This document shows positions 19,075 to 27,803 of a DNA stretch of 64,000 nucleotides, in pieces. The position numbers were made by a program, and so were the translations under genes. Source of the stretch: Laspinema palackyanum D2a (lineage in GTDB: Bacteria > Cyanobacteriota > Cyanobacteriia > Cyanobacteriales > Laspinemataceae); contig JAMXFF010000001.1 of assembly GCA_025370845.1 (NCBI GenBank), positions 300,838-364,837 of the forward strand, read 5' to 3'. How positions within the stretch are numbered: position 1 is the first letter of the stretch; each line of letters begins with the position of its first letter. A model generated the notes under the pieces. It was not told the DNA's origin. It ran no database searches and saw only the letters and a program-made list of their open reading frames with translations.

Positions 19075-19260
19075 TTACGGATTTTTCTCATCCAGTAGCC
19101 CTACCTGAGACCACAGCAGATTGACCATCAGCGCTTTAGCAATGGCATTCAATTCTTCCCCTGATTCGGACTCATCTCGATCTAAGTTTGATTCTGGATC
19201 CCTGGGGGAGGAGGATTCATCGTTGGGGTTGTCAACTTTGGGTAAATCTTCTGGGTTCAT
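19075..19260 (-). CDS. Small acidic protein, unknown
   Basis: This small protein of 61 residues has a strongly acidic, Ser/Asp/Glu/Pro-rich N-terminal half (MNPEDLPKVDNPNDESSS) and a helical C-terminal part (ELNAIAKALMVNLLWSQVGL). A purine-rich stretch (AGGTAAAGGCAG) precedes ATG 19260, and a good terminator follows about 120 bp past the stop. No family is recognised. The gene signals make it moderately likely to be real. Confidence 0.5.
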   Translation of the reverse strand: MNPEDLPKVDNPNDESSSPRDPESNLDRDESESGEELNAIAKALMVNLLWSQVGLLDEKNP

Positions 19261-19461
19261 GCTGCCTTTACCTGAGAGGAACAAGTGGGATATCTATTCT
19301 TACTATAAATCCATTTGTTTATCTTCTGTCAACTCCCGGGAAAATCGGCTCTCTCCTGGCCGAAAACGACGCTAAATCGTTAATTGGGTCTAAATTCACA
19401 GAACAGAGGTCAGCGGGTCCTTGATGTTCGCCTCCTTCCCTGTTTGAGAGCGGCTTAGGCG

Positions 19462-21897
19462 TCACTCATTTTGTTCACTTTGTTCAAGTTGGTCATTCAG
19501 TCCAAGTTCTTGGAGGGCTACTTTTGTCTCATCCTGCTTTTGCTCAGAAACTTCCCCCTCGATCGCCACTTCTATTTTTACCGTAAGTTTAACCGCTTTG
19601 TCACTGGCAAATTTACTCAGAACTCGGGTATAGAAATTCATCCATTTTTGAGGAGCAATTTCACCCGTCCACTTCAACCCTTGGGGTTGAGGGGGGATTT
19701 CTATTTCATCAGCGACTTGATAGGACATCACCTTCTCTTTCGCACTCACCGTCGGAGACACTTTGACCGAAAATTCCCCGATCGCCTGGATTGTTCCTAC
19801 GGTTGCCGTCACCGTGAAGTTCCCCTCATCTCCCCCTGCGGTGAGAACCCCATCCGGTGCGATCGCCCCCCCTGTCGCCGTCCACTGGATGTCATCGATC
19901 GCAATGTCTTGGTTATACTGATCCCGTCCCCGGACTGTAAACGTTTGCTTCTTACCCGCTTCCAGTTGCACTCGGGGAGGTGAAATGACCAATGTGTTCA
20001 ATTTCGGGGGGTCTGTAATCCGTTGCAGGTAGGCTTCCGCCTCTTCTGCTTTCAGGATAAACATATCTTCAGAAATCTCAACTTGACTGGCAGCTAAATC
20101 CGTTTTGAACTCAAACGGTTGATAATGATCCCCCGAAGTTTTGCCCAGATAAGCCAGATTACCGTCTTTTACCCCCCGGGCGATCGCCTCCTTAACCGCA
20201 TCTGCCTTCAGCAATCGGGGGAAGAGGGGAGAAGCAAAAAACGCATCTCGAACCGATTGGGTACTCCACTCCAAGAAGGCACCGGACCAATTACGCACCA
20301 GGAATCGCGAACTCACCGTCTCTGAAACCTCCCCATCCAGGCGCAAACGGTTGAGAATCAACTCCACCGGAGATTGGGCGGCACTCGAAGTCACCAAGCC
20401 CAAATTCACCACCCGCACCCTATTATCTTTACCCAACAGGGCCAGATATTTATACGCGCGCCATACGGATTCCCCCAAATCGCGCTGGGCTTTTTTGAGG
20501 TTTTCCGAGAGGTGCTTTTTCTGCGCGTCGTCTAACTCCTGTTCCTGATCCCGGATATCTTCCCAAGCTAACACCTTGCGGGCTTCCTCTCTCAACTGGA
20601 CCTCCGAGTCGGCGATCGCAAATAGTAACGCACTCTTGAAGGTCCTCGATGAAGCGCCGGATTCTCGAATCATCCCCTCGATTAACGTGAGGGTATTTTC
20701 CTCAGAATACGGGTGTCCCGGTGCCATCACCGCTAAAGTTAGCACCGCTTGGTTGGGGATATGGTTCGGTTGTTCGGGAAAATGAATCACCTGAATCCCT
20801 TGGCTGGGGGTAAACACGGTCTGAATTTCCTGGTGCACTCGCTCATCAATGCGGCTGCCCTGGACATTCGCCCGACGGTCTGCTAAAATTTTGTTGAGGT
20901 TAGGATACAACGTGAACCGATATTTCGTTTGGGCAACGGTCAGGTAATAGCACTCGCTGCTTAACGATTCCAAAACCGTTTCTATATTACCGATATCCAC
21001 ATTGGGTTCTCCCACAGCCAGTCGAATTTCTGGAACGGTTGCCTCGGTGCGAGTACAGCCGCCATTGGACTCGAAAAAAATCGCCGTGGTGACCTTGCGA
21101 TGCAGCCGATATTTTTTAATCTCTTCACTGGCTTCTGCATCCAGACGCATAGCATGGGCGTCTTTTTTGCCGCAAATATCCGTTGTCACCGCCCCTTCTA
21201 GGCGATTTTCCCCCAGTTGCTCAAATACCGCTGGGCGAAATAAGGGATTGTCCAGGGGTGCAGTTCCCAAGCCAATCAGGGCGTCCCGATGGTTGCCTTG
21301 ATACCCTTCCTGATAGGCGATCGATACCCACAAGGCTAATAGGCGTAATACGCCCCGGGTGCGCTGAAATCGCGGTAAAGCCTGCCATTTGCGCTCGAAT
21401 ACCGAGAGGAGGGCGGGATGGAAGGGATAAGTGGCTTTAAAGGCTTCCCGAGCACTATCAATGGGAAACCAACTGGGTAACTGCTGGCGGTATTCTGCCA
21501 CCCAATCGGCGTAATGATTGCAGGTTGTATCGGCATCTTTGGGTAACATGATTTTACCGTCAGGGGTGACAGCGTTGGTCGTCCATTCAAATAAGCGGCG
21601 ACGGATAATTTCTGATGTCTCGGATTCCGCCGACATATGGGCCAATCCCCAGCGCAATGCTTCCACCCCGAGGCGAAATTTCAGCGGGTCCCCATCAAAA
21701 GGTTCCTGATCCAGACTCACATTGAGTTCAGCTAATTGTTCCAGGGTGAGGATCGGTTCATAAACTTGATGAGTCTGGAGCCCTTTCCCGATGAGTTTAA
21801 GGGAATTTCCCAAGGGGACGGTGACAATCACCTGCACGGGTTCAGGAAACAGAGAACCTGTGACAATTGCATTAGGCTTAAGCTGTTGGGGTTGCAT
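19462..21897 (-). CDS. Probable chimeric relic: SNF2-type helicase N-terminus fused to DUF499 protein lacking its P-loop region
   Basis: This is an open frame of 811 codons. Residues 1 to about 87 read like the start of the large SNF2-type helicases found in defence loci (SLFPEPVQVIVTVPLGNSLK, FDGDPLKFRLGVEALRWGL), but no helicase motif follows. From about residue 89 the sequence matches the middle and C-terminal parts of DUF499 proteins: RRRLFEW, FKATYPFHPALLSVFERKWQ, LPRFQRTRGVLRLLALWVS, an Ig-like segment (about 665-725, TFTVRGRDQYNQ) and the end piece KWMNFYTRVLSKFAS. No Walker A motif is present anywhere. The simplest reading is an in-frame deletion joining two genes of one operon, near 21620-21645. 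The product may be inactive. The family calls are from recognition. Confidence 0.7.
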   Translation of the reverse strand: MQPQQLKPNAIVTGSLFPEPVQVIVTVPLGNSLKLIGKGLQTHQVYEPILTLEQLAELNVSLDQEPFDGDPLKFRLGVEALRWGLAHMSAESETSEIIRRRLFEWTTNAVTPDGKIMLPKDADTTCNHYADWVAEYRQQLPSWFPIDSAREAFKATYPFHPALLSVFERKWQALPRFQRTRGVLRLLALWVSIAYQEGYQGNHRDALIGLGTAPLDNPLFRPAVFEQLGENRLEGAVTTDICGKKDAHAMRLDAEASEEIKKYRLHRKVTTAIFFESNGGCTRTEATVPEIRLAVGEPNVDIGNIETVLESLSSECYYLTVAQTKYRFTLYPNLNKILADRRANVQGSRIDERVHQEIQTVFTPSQGIQVIHFPEQPNHIPNQAVLTLAVMAPGHPYSEENTLTLIEGMIRESGASSRTFKSALLFAIADSEVQLREEARKVLAWEDIRDQEQELDDAQKKHLSENLKKAQRDLGESVWRAYKYLALLGKDNRVRVVNLGLVTSSAAQSPVELILNRLRLDGEVSETVSSRFLVRNWSGAFLEWSTQSVRDAFFASPLFPRLLKADAVKEAIARGVKDGNLAYLGKTSGDHYQPFEFKTDLAASQVEISEDMFILKAEEAEAYLQRITDPPKLNTLVISPPRVQLEAGKKQTFTVRGRDQYNQDIAIDDIQWTATGGAIAPDGVLTAGGDEGNFTVTATVGTIQAIGEFSVKVSPTVSAKEKVMSYQVADEIEIPPQPQGLKWTGEIAPQKWMNFYTRVLSKFASDKAVKLTVKIEVAIEGEVSEQKQDETKVALQELGLNDQLEQSEQNE

Positions 21898-22061
21898 TAC
21901 TCTATTTCCCTAAGTCTTGGGCTGGACATATTGGGCGATCGGTTGCATCCCCCAGGGCCGATCAAGCATGGCGTAGCTGTGAGCATGGATTTGACCCACT
22001 TAACCTCACTCAATTATACCATAGCTGATGGCTGACCAGAATAGGTTTTTGATATTCGTGG

Positions 22062-22390
22062 TGATTTGCCTCACATTTAACGGCACCTCCCTCCGGTCCC
22101 CTCCCCTGATTCTTGGGGAGGGTTAGGGTGGGGTCCACGCGCAATGCGCGTCACTCTTTCCAGCTTAAGCGCCTGTATGGAAGCGGGTCCAACCTCTTTC
22201 TTCGTGAGGTGGCGATCGCTCGTCAAGAGGACTCTCCACCCACTCATTCCTCTTGGGGAGCGATCGCATCGCCCCTCAAGAGGACCCCACCCTAACCCTC
22301 CCCTTGCCAAGGGGAGGGGACCATCAGGTGCCGTTAAATAGGAAGGCAAATCTTCCCTGAACGTAAAAAAAACTACTCTTGTAAGCCCTT
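22062..22390. mobile_element. MITE-like repeat, copy B
   Basis: The left end (22062-22134) and right end (22282-22390) are inverted repeats with the same cores as copy A, and the right end also keeps the CGTAAAAAAAACTACTCTTG and TAAGCCCTT tip. The middle differs from copy A, with several nested hairpins and GCGATCGC sites. It lies 165 bp upstream of the DUF499 chimera start. Confidence 0.7.
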
Positions 22391-22493
22391 AAAAGGGGGA
22401 AACCAGAGGAATAAATGTTGAATTCCTGGGGGGCTTTTTAGAATTTTGCCAGCAGTGTAATATAGACCTGTCTTCTGAGTCCGATATGAAAAT

Positions 22494-22537
22494 TATCCCC
22501 GGGAGATGGCGATCGCGATCGCCATCTCCCGGGGATA
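22494..22537. terminator. Perfect 44 bp palindrome, possible terminator of the gene at 22578-23045
   Basis: The two 22-base arms are exactly complementary with no spacer; the left arm is TATCCCCGGGAGATGGCGATCG. The centre is built from overlapping GCGATCGC-type sequence. It begins 40 bp past the stop of the minus-strand gene, and the minus strand continues with ATTTTC. It may work as a terminator, although the T run is short and the symmetry exceeds what a terminator needs. Confidence 0.5.
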
Positions 22538-22577
22538 GACAAGACTCGGGCAAATTTAGCGGAAATATTACCCACCC

Positions 22578-23045
22578 TTATCTAAACAGAGTTAATTCCA
22601 CCTGCCAGTTTTTCTGCTCAAACTGCTTGTGAGAATAGGAAAATTCTTCCCCACCTTCTAGCTTAATAATATAGTCATGAAGTTCGGGGATATTTTCTAC
22701 AACCAGGGGAAATTTACAGGTCATTTTAGAAAACCCAGCTTGTAAAGGTTGCGGCGTTCCCTCCCCTAAAGTCCCCGTGGCGATCGGCTGGCGATCGCTA
22801 TTTTGAAGCAGAACTTCCGTCCCAGGATGGAGATATCTTTCTTGACTCTGAATACAAGGGTTTCCAGGTTCCGTAAACAGTATTTCTACATAACCCGTTA
22901 ATTTCCCAGGTTGGGACTGGATTGAGTCTCCTGGGTTCATCACATTTTTGGGACCCGGTGTAGAAAGAGGTATGAACCCAACTAAAAGTCCCCCTACCGC
23001 AAAAACTCCCACCGTTCGTAAAATAGACAAGTTAACCGTTTTCAT
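22578..23045 (-). CDS. Exported protein, unknown
   Basis: This protein of 155 residues has an N-terminal signal or anchor (MKTVNLSILRT, then a hydrophobic VGVFAVGGLLVGFIPL). The rest looks like one small beta-rich domain with two Cys (about residues 64 and 110) that could form a disulfide after export. No family is recognised. It is monocistronic, with the 44 bp palindrome after its stop. Confidence 0.6.
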   Translation of the reverse strand: MKTVNLSILRTVGVFAVGGLLVGFIPLSTPGPKNVMNPGDSIQSQPGKLTGYVEILFTEPGNPCIQSQERYLHPGTEVLLQNSDRQPIATGTLGEGTPQPLQAGFSKMTCKFPLVVENIPELHDYIIKLEGGEEFSYSHKQFEQKNWQVELTLFR

Positions 23046-23845
23046 AAAGTTGGCGTTGATAGCTTTTTGTTTTGGTGTTAATAAACCGATCCCTTTTTGG
23101 GGAATTTTTTCCTAAATCTACTCCAGCCTCTGAAGGCATTACAGAGCTGTGGGCTTGGTCATCAATTCACTCAGCCCTCTATTTTTCATCTTCCGGGATT
23201 GCCGTATTTTTTTCATCTTTCTCAGGGGGGATTTTATAAAAAAAAGCGGCCATTTCTTGAGAGTCTAGCGGCTCTAAATCCTTCGCAACTTAAAGAGACC
23301 TCTGGAATAAATCTTTTAACCCCCTCTTCTGAAGGGGGGTTAGGGGGAGCAAATCTTACTTTGTAAGAGGTCTAGTGGTTATAAATGTTTGGCTTTTAAA
23401 ATTAGCAACAATATTTTTTCATAAATACCCTAAGCTAAACGCCATTGATTGAGATTAAATTCAGGTTAAATTAACCTAAAATTTTATCCTAAAAATAGTT
23501 TTTTTTTGGGTATAGAGATTCGGTTTTTAGCGGGTTTTTTCGATTTAGACGAACTCCGGGAGTTAGTCTAGGGCAAAAAAGCCGACATCAAAGCGATCGT
23601 GATCGCTACTCACCCGTGATAGGGATTATTCATTCCGGTGATAGGAGTCCGTTCCATTTTCAAAAAAACTGAAGAAGATCTAAAGAGTAGAACCTCAAGT
23701 CCGAATCCGACCGACCCCTTGGGAAACCTAAACCCCTTGCGGAGCAGTCAATAGATTGAGAGCCATCCGGGTTGGCCCGATAAGAGGCTGTAATGTCCAT
23801 GCAAGTGCTGACTTAGCACCCGCTCGTAACAACAGAGGAAACCAG
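23046..23845. other. Intergenic region, 800 bp, AT-rich
   Basis: An inverted repeat of AACCCCC and GGGGGGTTAG type lies at about 23318-23346. Past 23750 the sequence resembles a long leader of the following gene. The short frame at 23097-23366 reads through the inverted repeat and is not believed. No RNA gene is recognised. Confidence 0.4.
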
Positions 23846-24223
23846 ATGAATGTATTAGATTATACCATACAGCATCTAATTCGCATGACTTGGATAGAGC
23901 TTTCTGAAAAAGCGACCCCACAAAGCGATCGCTCTAAGGTTCAAAATCGTTCACACCGGCAATTTTTCCAGCCATTAGGTCCACTCAAGCAGTGGCTCGA
24001 TCGCCTAGAAATTCGCGATCGCAAAATGGCACATAACTTGTGTAAACTCATTCCCTCTCAATGTCCCTTTGAACGGGATATCAAAATCTGTGGTCGCGTC
24101 TTATTTCACATTCCGCCCTTATGTAAACTCAACCCATTTTATGAGCAGTTTGTAGGGCTACGCTTCCGCGCATTATGTTATTTAGCCGATGAATGTGGTG
24201 AGGACGTCACCGTTTACTGTTAA
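23846..24223 (+). CDS. Mo-dependent nitrogenase C-terminal-like family protein
   Basis: This protein of 125 residues resembles the cyanobacterial family named for the C-terminal part of a Mo-dependent nitrogenase-associated protein; the name does not establish a role in nitrogen fixation. The C-terminal segment is diagnostic: RKMAHNLCKLIPSQCPFERD, then FHIPPLCKLNPFYEQ and RALCYLADECGED, with several conserved Cys. AGAGGAA precedes ATG 23846 by five bases, which decides the start; the frame is open further upstream. The downstream AAAACCCGGTTTTTC palindrome may end transcription. Confidence 0.8.
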   Translation: MNVLDYTIQHLIRMTWIELSEKATPQSDRSKVQNRSHRQFFQPLGPLKQWLDRLEIRDRKMAHNLCKLIPSQCPFERDIKICGRVLFHIPPLCKLNPFYEQFVGLRFRALCYLADECGEDVTVYC

Positions 24224-24268
24224 ACAAAACCCGGTTTTTCGCCCTCACTCTTATCGACCCAACCCGAC

Positions 24269-26557
24269 CTACTTTCGGCGGAGTTGCGATCGCTTTTTCA
24301 ATCCTTTTAACCGTTCCTGCAAAACAGCAAGATTCGGTTCACTGCCCCCATACCGCCAACTCACATAAGCGTGAGAAATCTCCTCGACTGCGGATGAGTC
24401 AGTCTCGGGTTGATGTTGGTGCAACGCTCGCGCATACTCGAACGGGGTTTGTGCCGGATGTTTGCGATATCCTTGGCGTCCTAACGTATCCAGCATTTGC
24501 TGATACAGTCGTTCCACTGGGGGCATTTTTGCCAAGAACCGACGATAGCGCCACTGTCGGAAACCGTCCCAAGCTAACCACACTAGAAATGCCAAACCCG
24601 TCAGTAAGATGGAACCGGCCAAGAGTCCCACCCAGCCTCGGCTAAATAGCCGCAATAGCCAGACAATACTCCCCACCAGCCAACCGCCGAGGATAGAAAA
24701 TACCGCTTGCAGAAATCCCGTCACCGGAGAAGGCAGCCACCCTGCAACCCATCGCCACAACATCCGCAACACGCTAAAGGGCTGATATTCTTGAATGGAT
24801 GGGGGAATGATTTCATGACCGGGAATCGGGTCAAAGGCAAACCAACCATATTCGGGAAAATACACCTCGGTCATGGCATAGGCGTCGGTATTACGAACCA
24901 CATAAAGTCCCGTAAAGGGATTAAACTCCCCCGGTGCAAACCCCACAACTAACCGGGAAGGAATCCCAATAGAACGCAACATCACGGTATAGACGGTGGA
25001 GAAGTGGTCCGGATAGCCCCCCTTTTGCTGGAACAGAAAGGTCTCAACTAAATCATCCTCGGGTCCTAAAAAAGGCAGACCAAAGGGGTCGTTGGGAATG
25101 CTGTAGTTTTGTTTGAGATATTGAGCCAGGTAGAGGGCTTGTTCATAAGGGGAGGTTAAGGGATTGGGTGCGCCTGCTAAAATATCTTCCGTCTGTTGGC
25201 GCACGCGATCGCTGATTTCGGGAGGGACTTGCAGGTAATAATTGCGAATCGCCTTAGAATAGGTTGTGGGGGCTTGAGAAAGGGCGGCGCGATCGCGATA
25301 GGGGACTTCTGAAACCACCGTGTAAGTTAGTCCTTCCACCAAACCCAAGGGCGATCGCAGACTGCCTTCGGTATCAAAGGTCACCTGTTCAGTGGGAAAA
25401 TAAAGAGATTCCGGCTCATACAAGGCCGGAATAATATTCGGTAAATCTGAAACTGCCGTATAGCTTTGAACGATTTCCTGAGTTCTCCCCAGTCGGGTCC
25501 GGTCGATGGGAACATTAAATTGATAAGACCAAGTGGGACGGCGCAGAGTGGTCGCCTCTTCATTGCGACCGATTTCCCAACCTTGGCCGGTATAGCGGTC
25601 AAACGCCAGGACGCGCCAAAATCCTTCAGCTTGCGATCGCACCCGCATCACGACTTTGGGTGTCATTTCGCCCCGGAGATTTTGGTTCATCCGGTTATTG
25701 AACCCATAATAAAAGGTATCGTCAATCTCTCCGGGTCCCTCACTGCCATCCCCCCCGGTGCCATCTCCTTCGCCGTTGTCATAGCCCGGATTGACAATTT
25801 GACGGCCATCTAAATCTCCGGGAATTTCAATGGGAGAACTCACGGGAAAGGTCTGTAATTGATAGCCAGGAAAGCGCGGCATGACTGCAAAAATCACCAG
25901 TCCGATCGCCAGAACCAGACTAAACAGGAAACTGTAAAAACCTAGTTGAGAATAGTTGATTTTCTTTTTTTTCCGGTGTCCGGTGGGACGTTTCTCCGGT
26001 TTCAGTCCCAAGCGCGATCGATAGTCGAAGACCAACGTCGGCAAGGCGATCGCCAAAAAGATTAATAATAACGGGGCAAAAGCTAAGGTTTGGCTGACGG
26101 TTCCCGCTACCCCCAACAGGATCAATCCGATTACCATCGAATAGCCCAAATCTGAGCGCCGGGGGAGGTCAAAACTATGGAGAACCTGAACTTGAATCAG
26201 CAGTTCAGCCAGAACCACTCGGGTATCATTGAGCGCCTCAATTAAGCGCCCAAAAAACGCACCGAGGGCGACGAGCATCCCAATCGCCAGCAAAAATTTA
26301 ACGGCAATATTGCGATCGCGGCGGCGATACCAACTCCATGTGGCTCCCAGAATGCTCAAGGGGACTGCCCAAAGGCTCATCGTCGTCCCTGCCGCCACAT
26401 CCGTTGCGATAATCCCGACGATGACAAGGGCCTGCACCAGCACCCGCAGTATCGCCGAGTCCTCCGGAGTCGGAGGTTTGCTCGCCTCGATTTGCTGTCG
26501 GATCCTCCGCCAGATGGGAATAAGGGACAGATGCCGGATCCCTGACGAGTTAAACAT
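24269..26557 (-). CDS. TgpA-like membrane protein with degenerate transglutaminase domain
   Basis: This protein of 762 residues has an N-terminal membrane domain of about five or six TM helices (about 35-225, DUF3488/TgpA type), a large extracytoplasmic region with a transglutaminase fold (about 440-580), one or two further TM helices (about 610-665) and a cytoplasmic tail of the DUF4129 kind. In active members the domain reads GGYCEHF and DAHAW. Here these are GGYPDHF (Pro516 in place of Cys) and DAYAM (Tyr560 in place of His), while the Asp in FAFDPIPG is kept. It is therefore probably not a protease or transglutaminase. Convergent with the preceding gene and 90 bp downstream of patU. Confidence 0.85.
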   Translation of the reverse strand: MFNSSGIRHLSLIPIWRRIRQQIEASKPPTPEDSAILRVLVQALVIVGIIATDVAAGTTMSLWAVPLSILGATWSWYRRRDRNIAVKFLLAIGMLVALGAFFGRLIEALNDTRVVLAELLIQVQVLHSFDLPRRSDLGYSMVIGLILLGVAGTVSQTLAFAPLLLIFLAIALPTLVFDYRSRLGLKPEKRPTGHRKKKKINYSQLGFYSFLFSLVLAIGLVIFAVMPRFPGYQLQTFPVSSPIEIPGDLDGRQIVNPGYDNGEGDGTGGDGSEGPGEIDDTFYYGFNNRMNQNLRGEMTPKVVMRVRSQAEGFWRVLAFDRYTGQGWEIGRNEEATTLRRPTWSYQFNVPIDRTRLGRTQEIVQSYTAVSDLPNIIPALYEPESLYFPTEQVTFDTEGSLRSPLGLVEGLTYTVVSEVPYRDRAALSQAPTTYSKAIRNYYLQVPPEISDRVRQQTEDILAGAPNPLTSPYEQALYLAQYLKQNYSIPNDPFGLPFLGPEDDLVETFLFQQKGGYPDHFSTVYTVMLRSIGIPSRLVVGFAPGEFNPFTGLYVVRNTDAYAMTEVYFPEYGWFAFDPIPGHEIIPPSIQEYQPFSVLRMLWRWVAGWLPSPVTGFLQAVFSILGGWLVGSIVWLLRLFSRGWVGLLAGSILLTGLAFLVWLAWDGFRQWRYRRFLAKMPPVERLYQQMLDTLGRQGYRKHPAQTPFEYARALHQHQPETDSSAVEEISHAYVSWRYGGSEPNLAVLQERLKGLKKRSQLRRK

Positions 26558-26646
26558 AGTGATGAAGGGTAAAAGAACAAAAGAGTGTCTTTCTTCCTTC
26601 CTAATTTACTCTATAGAGCGAATGAATGCGGACGTTGCCGGTTCTA

Positions 26647-27792
26647 CTAGGAGAGACGGACAACAAAGGTCAGGGCGTTATGGTATTCGTTATGGAAGCG
26701 GACTTCTAATACATAGGAGCAGTCTGGTTGTGGCTCAAACAGTTCAACGTGCAAACATCCGGCATTGGGACGAGAGGTGGTAGACTGAGCCTCACCGCCG
26801 CGCAGTTGCAAGGTCCCACCAGAGGGGAGTTCACCTCGGACTCGCAGACAGCCTAGAGATTGAGTTGGTTTAGAGGGGTCGTGATTCGGTTTCCCGACCG
26901 ATTCCACCCGAATGCTCAACATTCCGGCACTGGTGAGCCATTGCCGTTCCACTGGCCCTCCCGAGGCACTGACACTTAAGGTCAGGGTCCCCATAATTTC
27001 TCGGGCCGCCAGTAAGCAAAGCACCATTTGCTGATCCGCACTGGCCCCTTCGTAGGTGCGGGGAAAATCAATGGTTCCACTTGCCAGGGGATTAATCGCC
27101 TCTGCACTCGACCCCCGGGTGGGAGACATCGCCAGGGCCCATCCGGCTAACTGGTGGAGTTGAGGACGGCGATCGGGAAATAATCCTTCTACAGCACGGA
27201 CTAATTTAGCGCCATCTTGCAAAGAAGATTGGATCAAAACCCGGCATTCTTCTACAAGTTGGGTGAGTACAGTCGCCGGGAGAGTAACGGGCAAACTCAA
27301 CAAGGGCAACTGGGTCAACCAATCGAAAGCAGGAACTTTTTTCTCTTCCGGAAAATCTAAATAGTCAGGTTCATAATCCAACAGCTCATTTTCCCAGGGA
27401 AAGAGGGGGGGATGATGTTGAATTTCAGTTTCCAGTCGGCGTTTCACAAGTGTGTAAAAACGGTCTTGCACGGCAGGTATCTCTCCTGGTTTAAGTGGTC
27501 GCTCTCCGTTGAGACTCACTCCCTCGTCCAGTTCGGTAAACCCTGCTTCCGATTCACCCTCGATTGAGGGCGATCGCTCGATTGATTCAAATGATTCAGA
27601 ATCGAGGGGGTCTAAGTTATTCTGAGCTAAAGGGTTGTCTAAGTCTGCTTCCGGAGGTGTTTCCGGACTGGTTAGCTTTTCCATTTGCGGCATCGAGTCT
27701 GGCTGAGAGAGTTGGAACAGCCACCCGAGAATTCGCTCTTGAATAGCCTCTGAGTTGGCAAGGTTGTTAAAAACTTGCTCGTCCCTATCCAT
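26647..27792 (-). CDS. patU: PatU-like protein, downstream of hetZ
   Basis: This protein of 381 residues has an acidic, low-complexity N-terminal half and a beta-rich C-terminal half (about 240-381) ending in SYVLEVRFHNEYHNALTF. In heterocyst formers hetZ is followed by patU genes that affect heterocyst patterning. The position 11 bp after the hetZ stop, plus the acidic/beta architecture, supports the call. The spacing indicates an operon. The molecular role is not known, and in a species without heterocysts it must act in something else. Identity rests mostly on context. Confidence 0.72.
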   Translation of the reverse strand: MDRDEQVFNNLANSEAIQERILGWLFQLSQPDSMPQMEKLTSPETPPEADLDNPLAQNNLDPLDSESFESIERSPSIEGESEAGFTELDEGVSLNGERPLKPGEIPAVQDRFYTLVKRRLETEIQHHPPLFPWENELLDYEPDYLDFPEEKKVPAFDWLTQLPLLSLPVTLPATVLTQLVEECRVLIQSSLQDGAKLVRAVEGLFPDRRPQLHQLAGWALAMSPTRGSSAEAINPLASGTIDFPRTYEGASADQQMVLCLLAAREIMGTLTLSVSASGGPVERQWLTSAGMLSIRVESVGKPNHDPSKPTQSLGCLRVRGELPSGGTLQLRGGEAQSTTSRPNAGCLHVELFEPQPDCSYVLEVRFHNEYHNALTFVVRLS

Positions 27793-27803
27793 GTCTTACC
27801 CCC

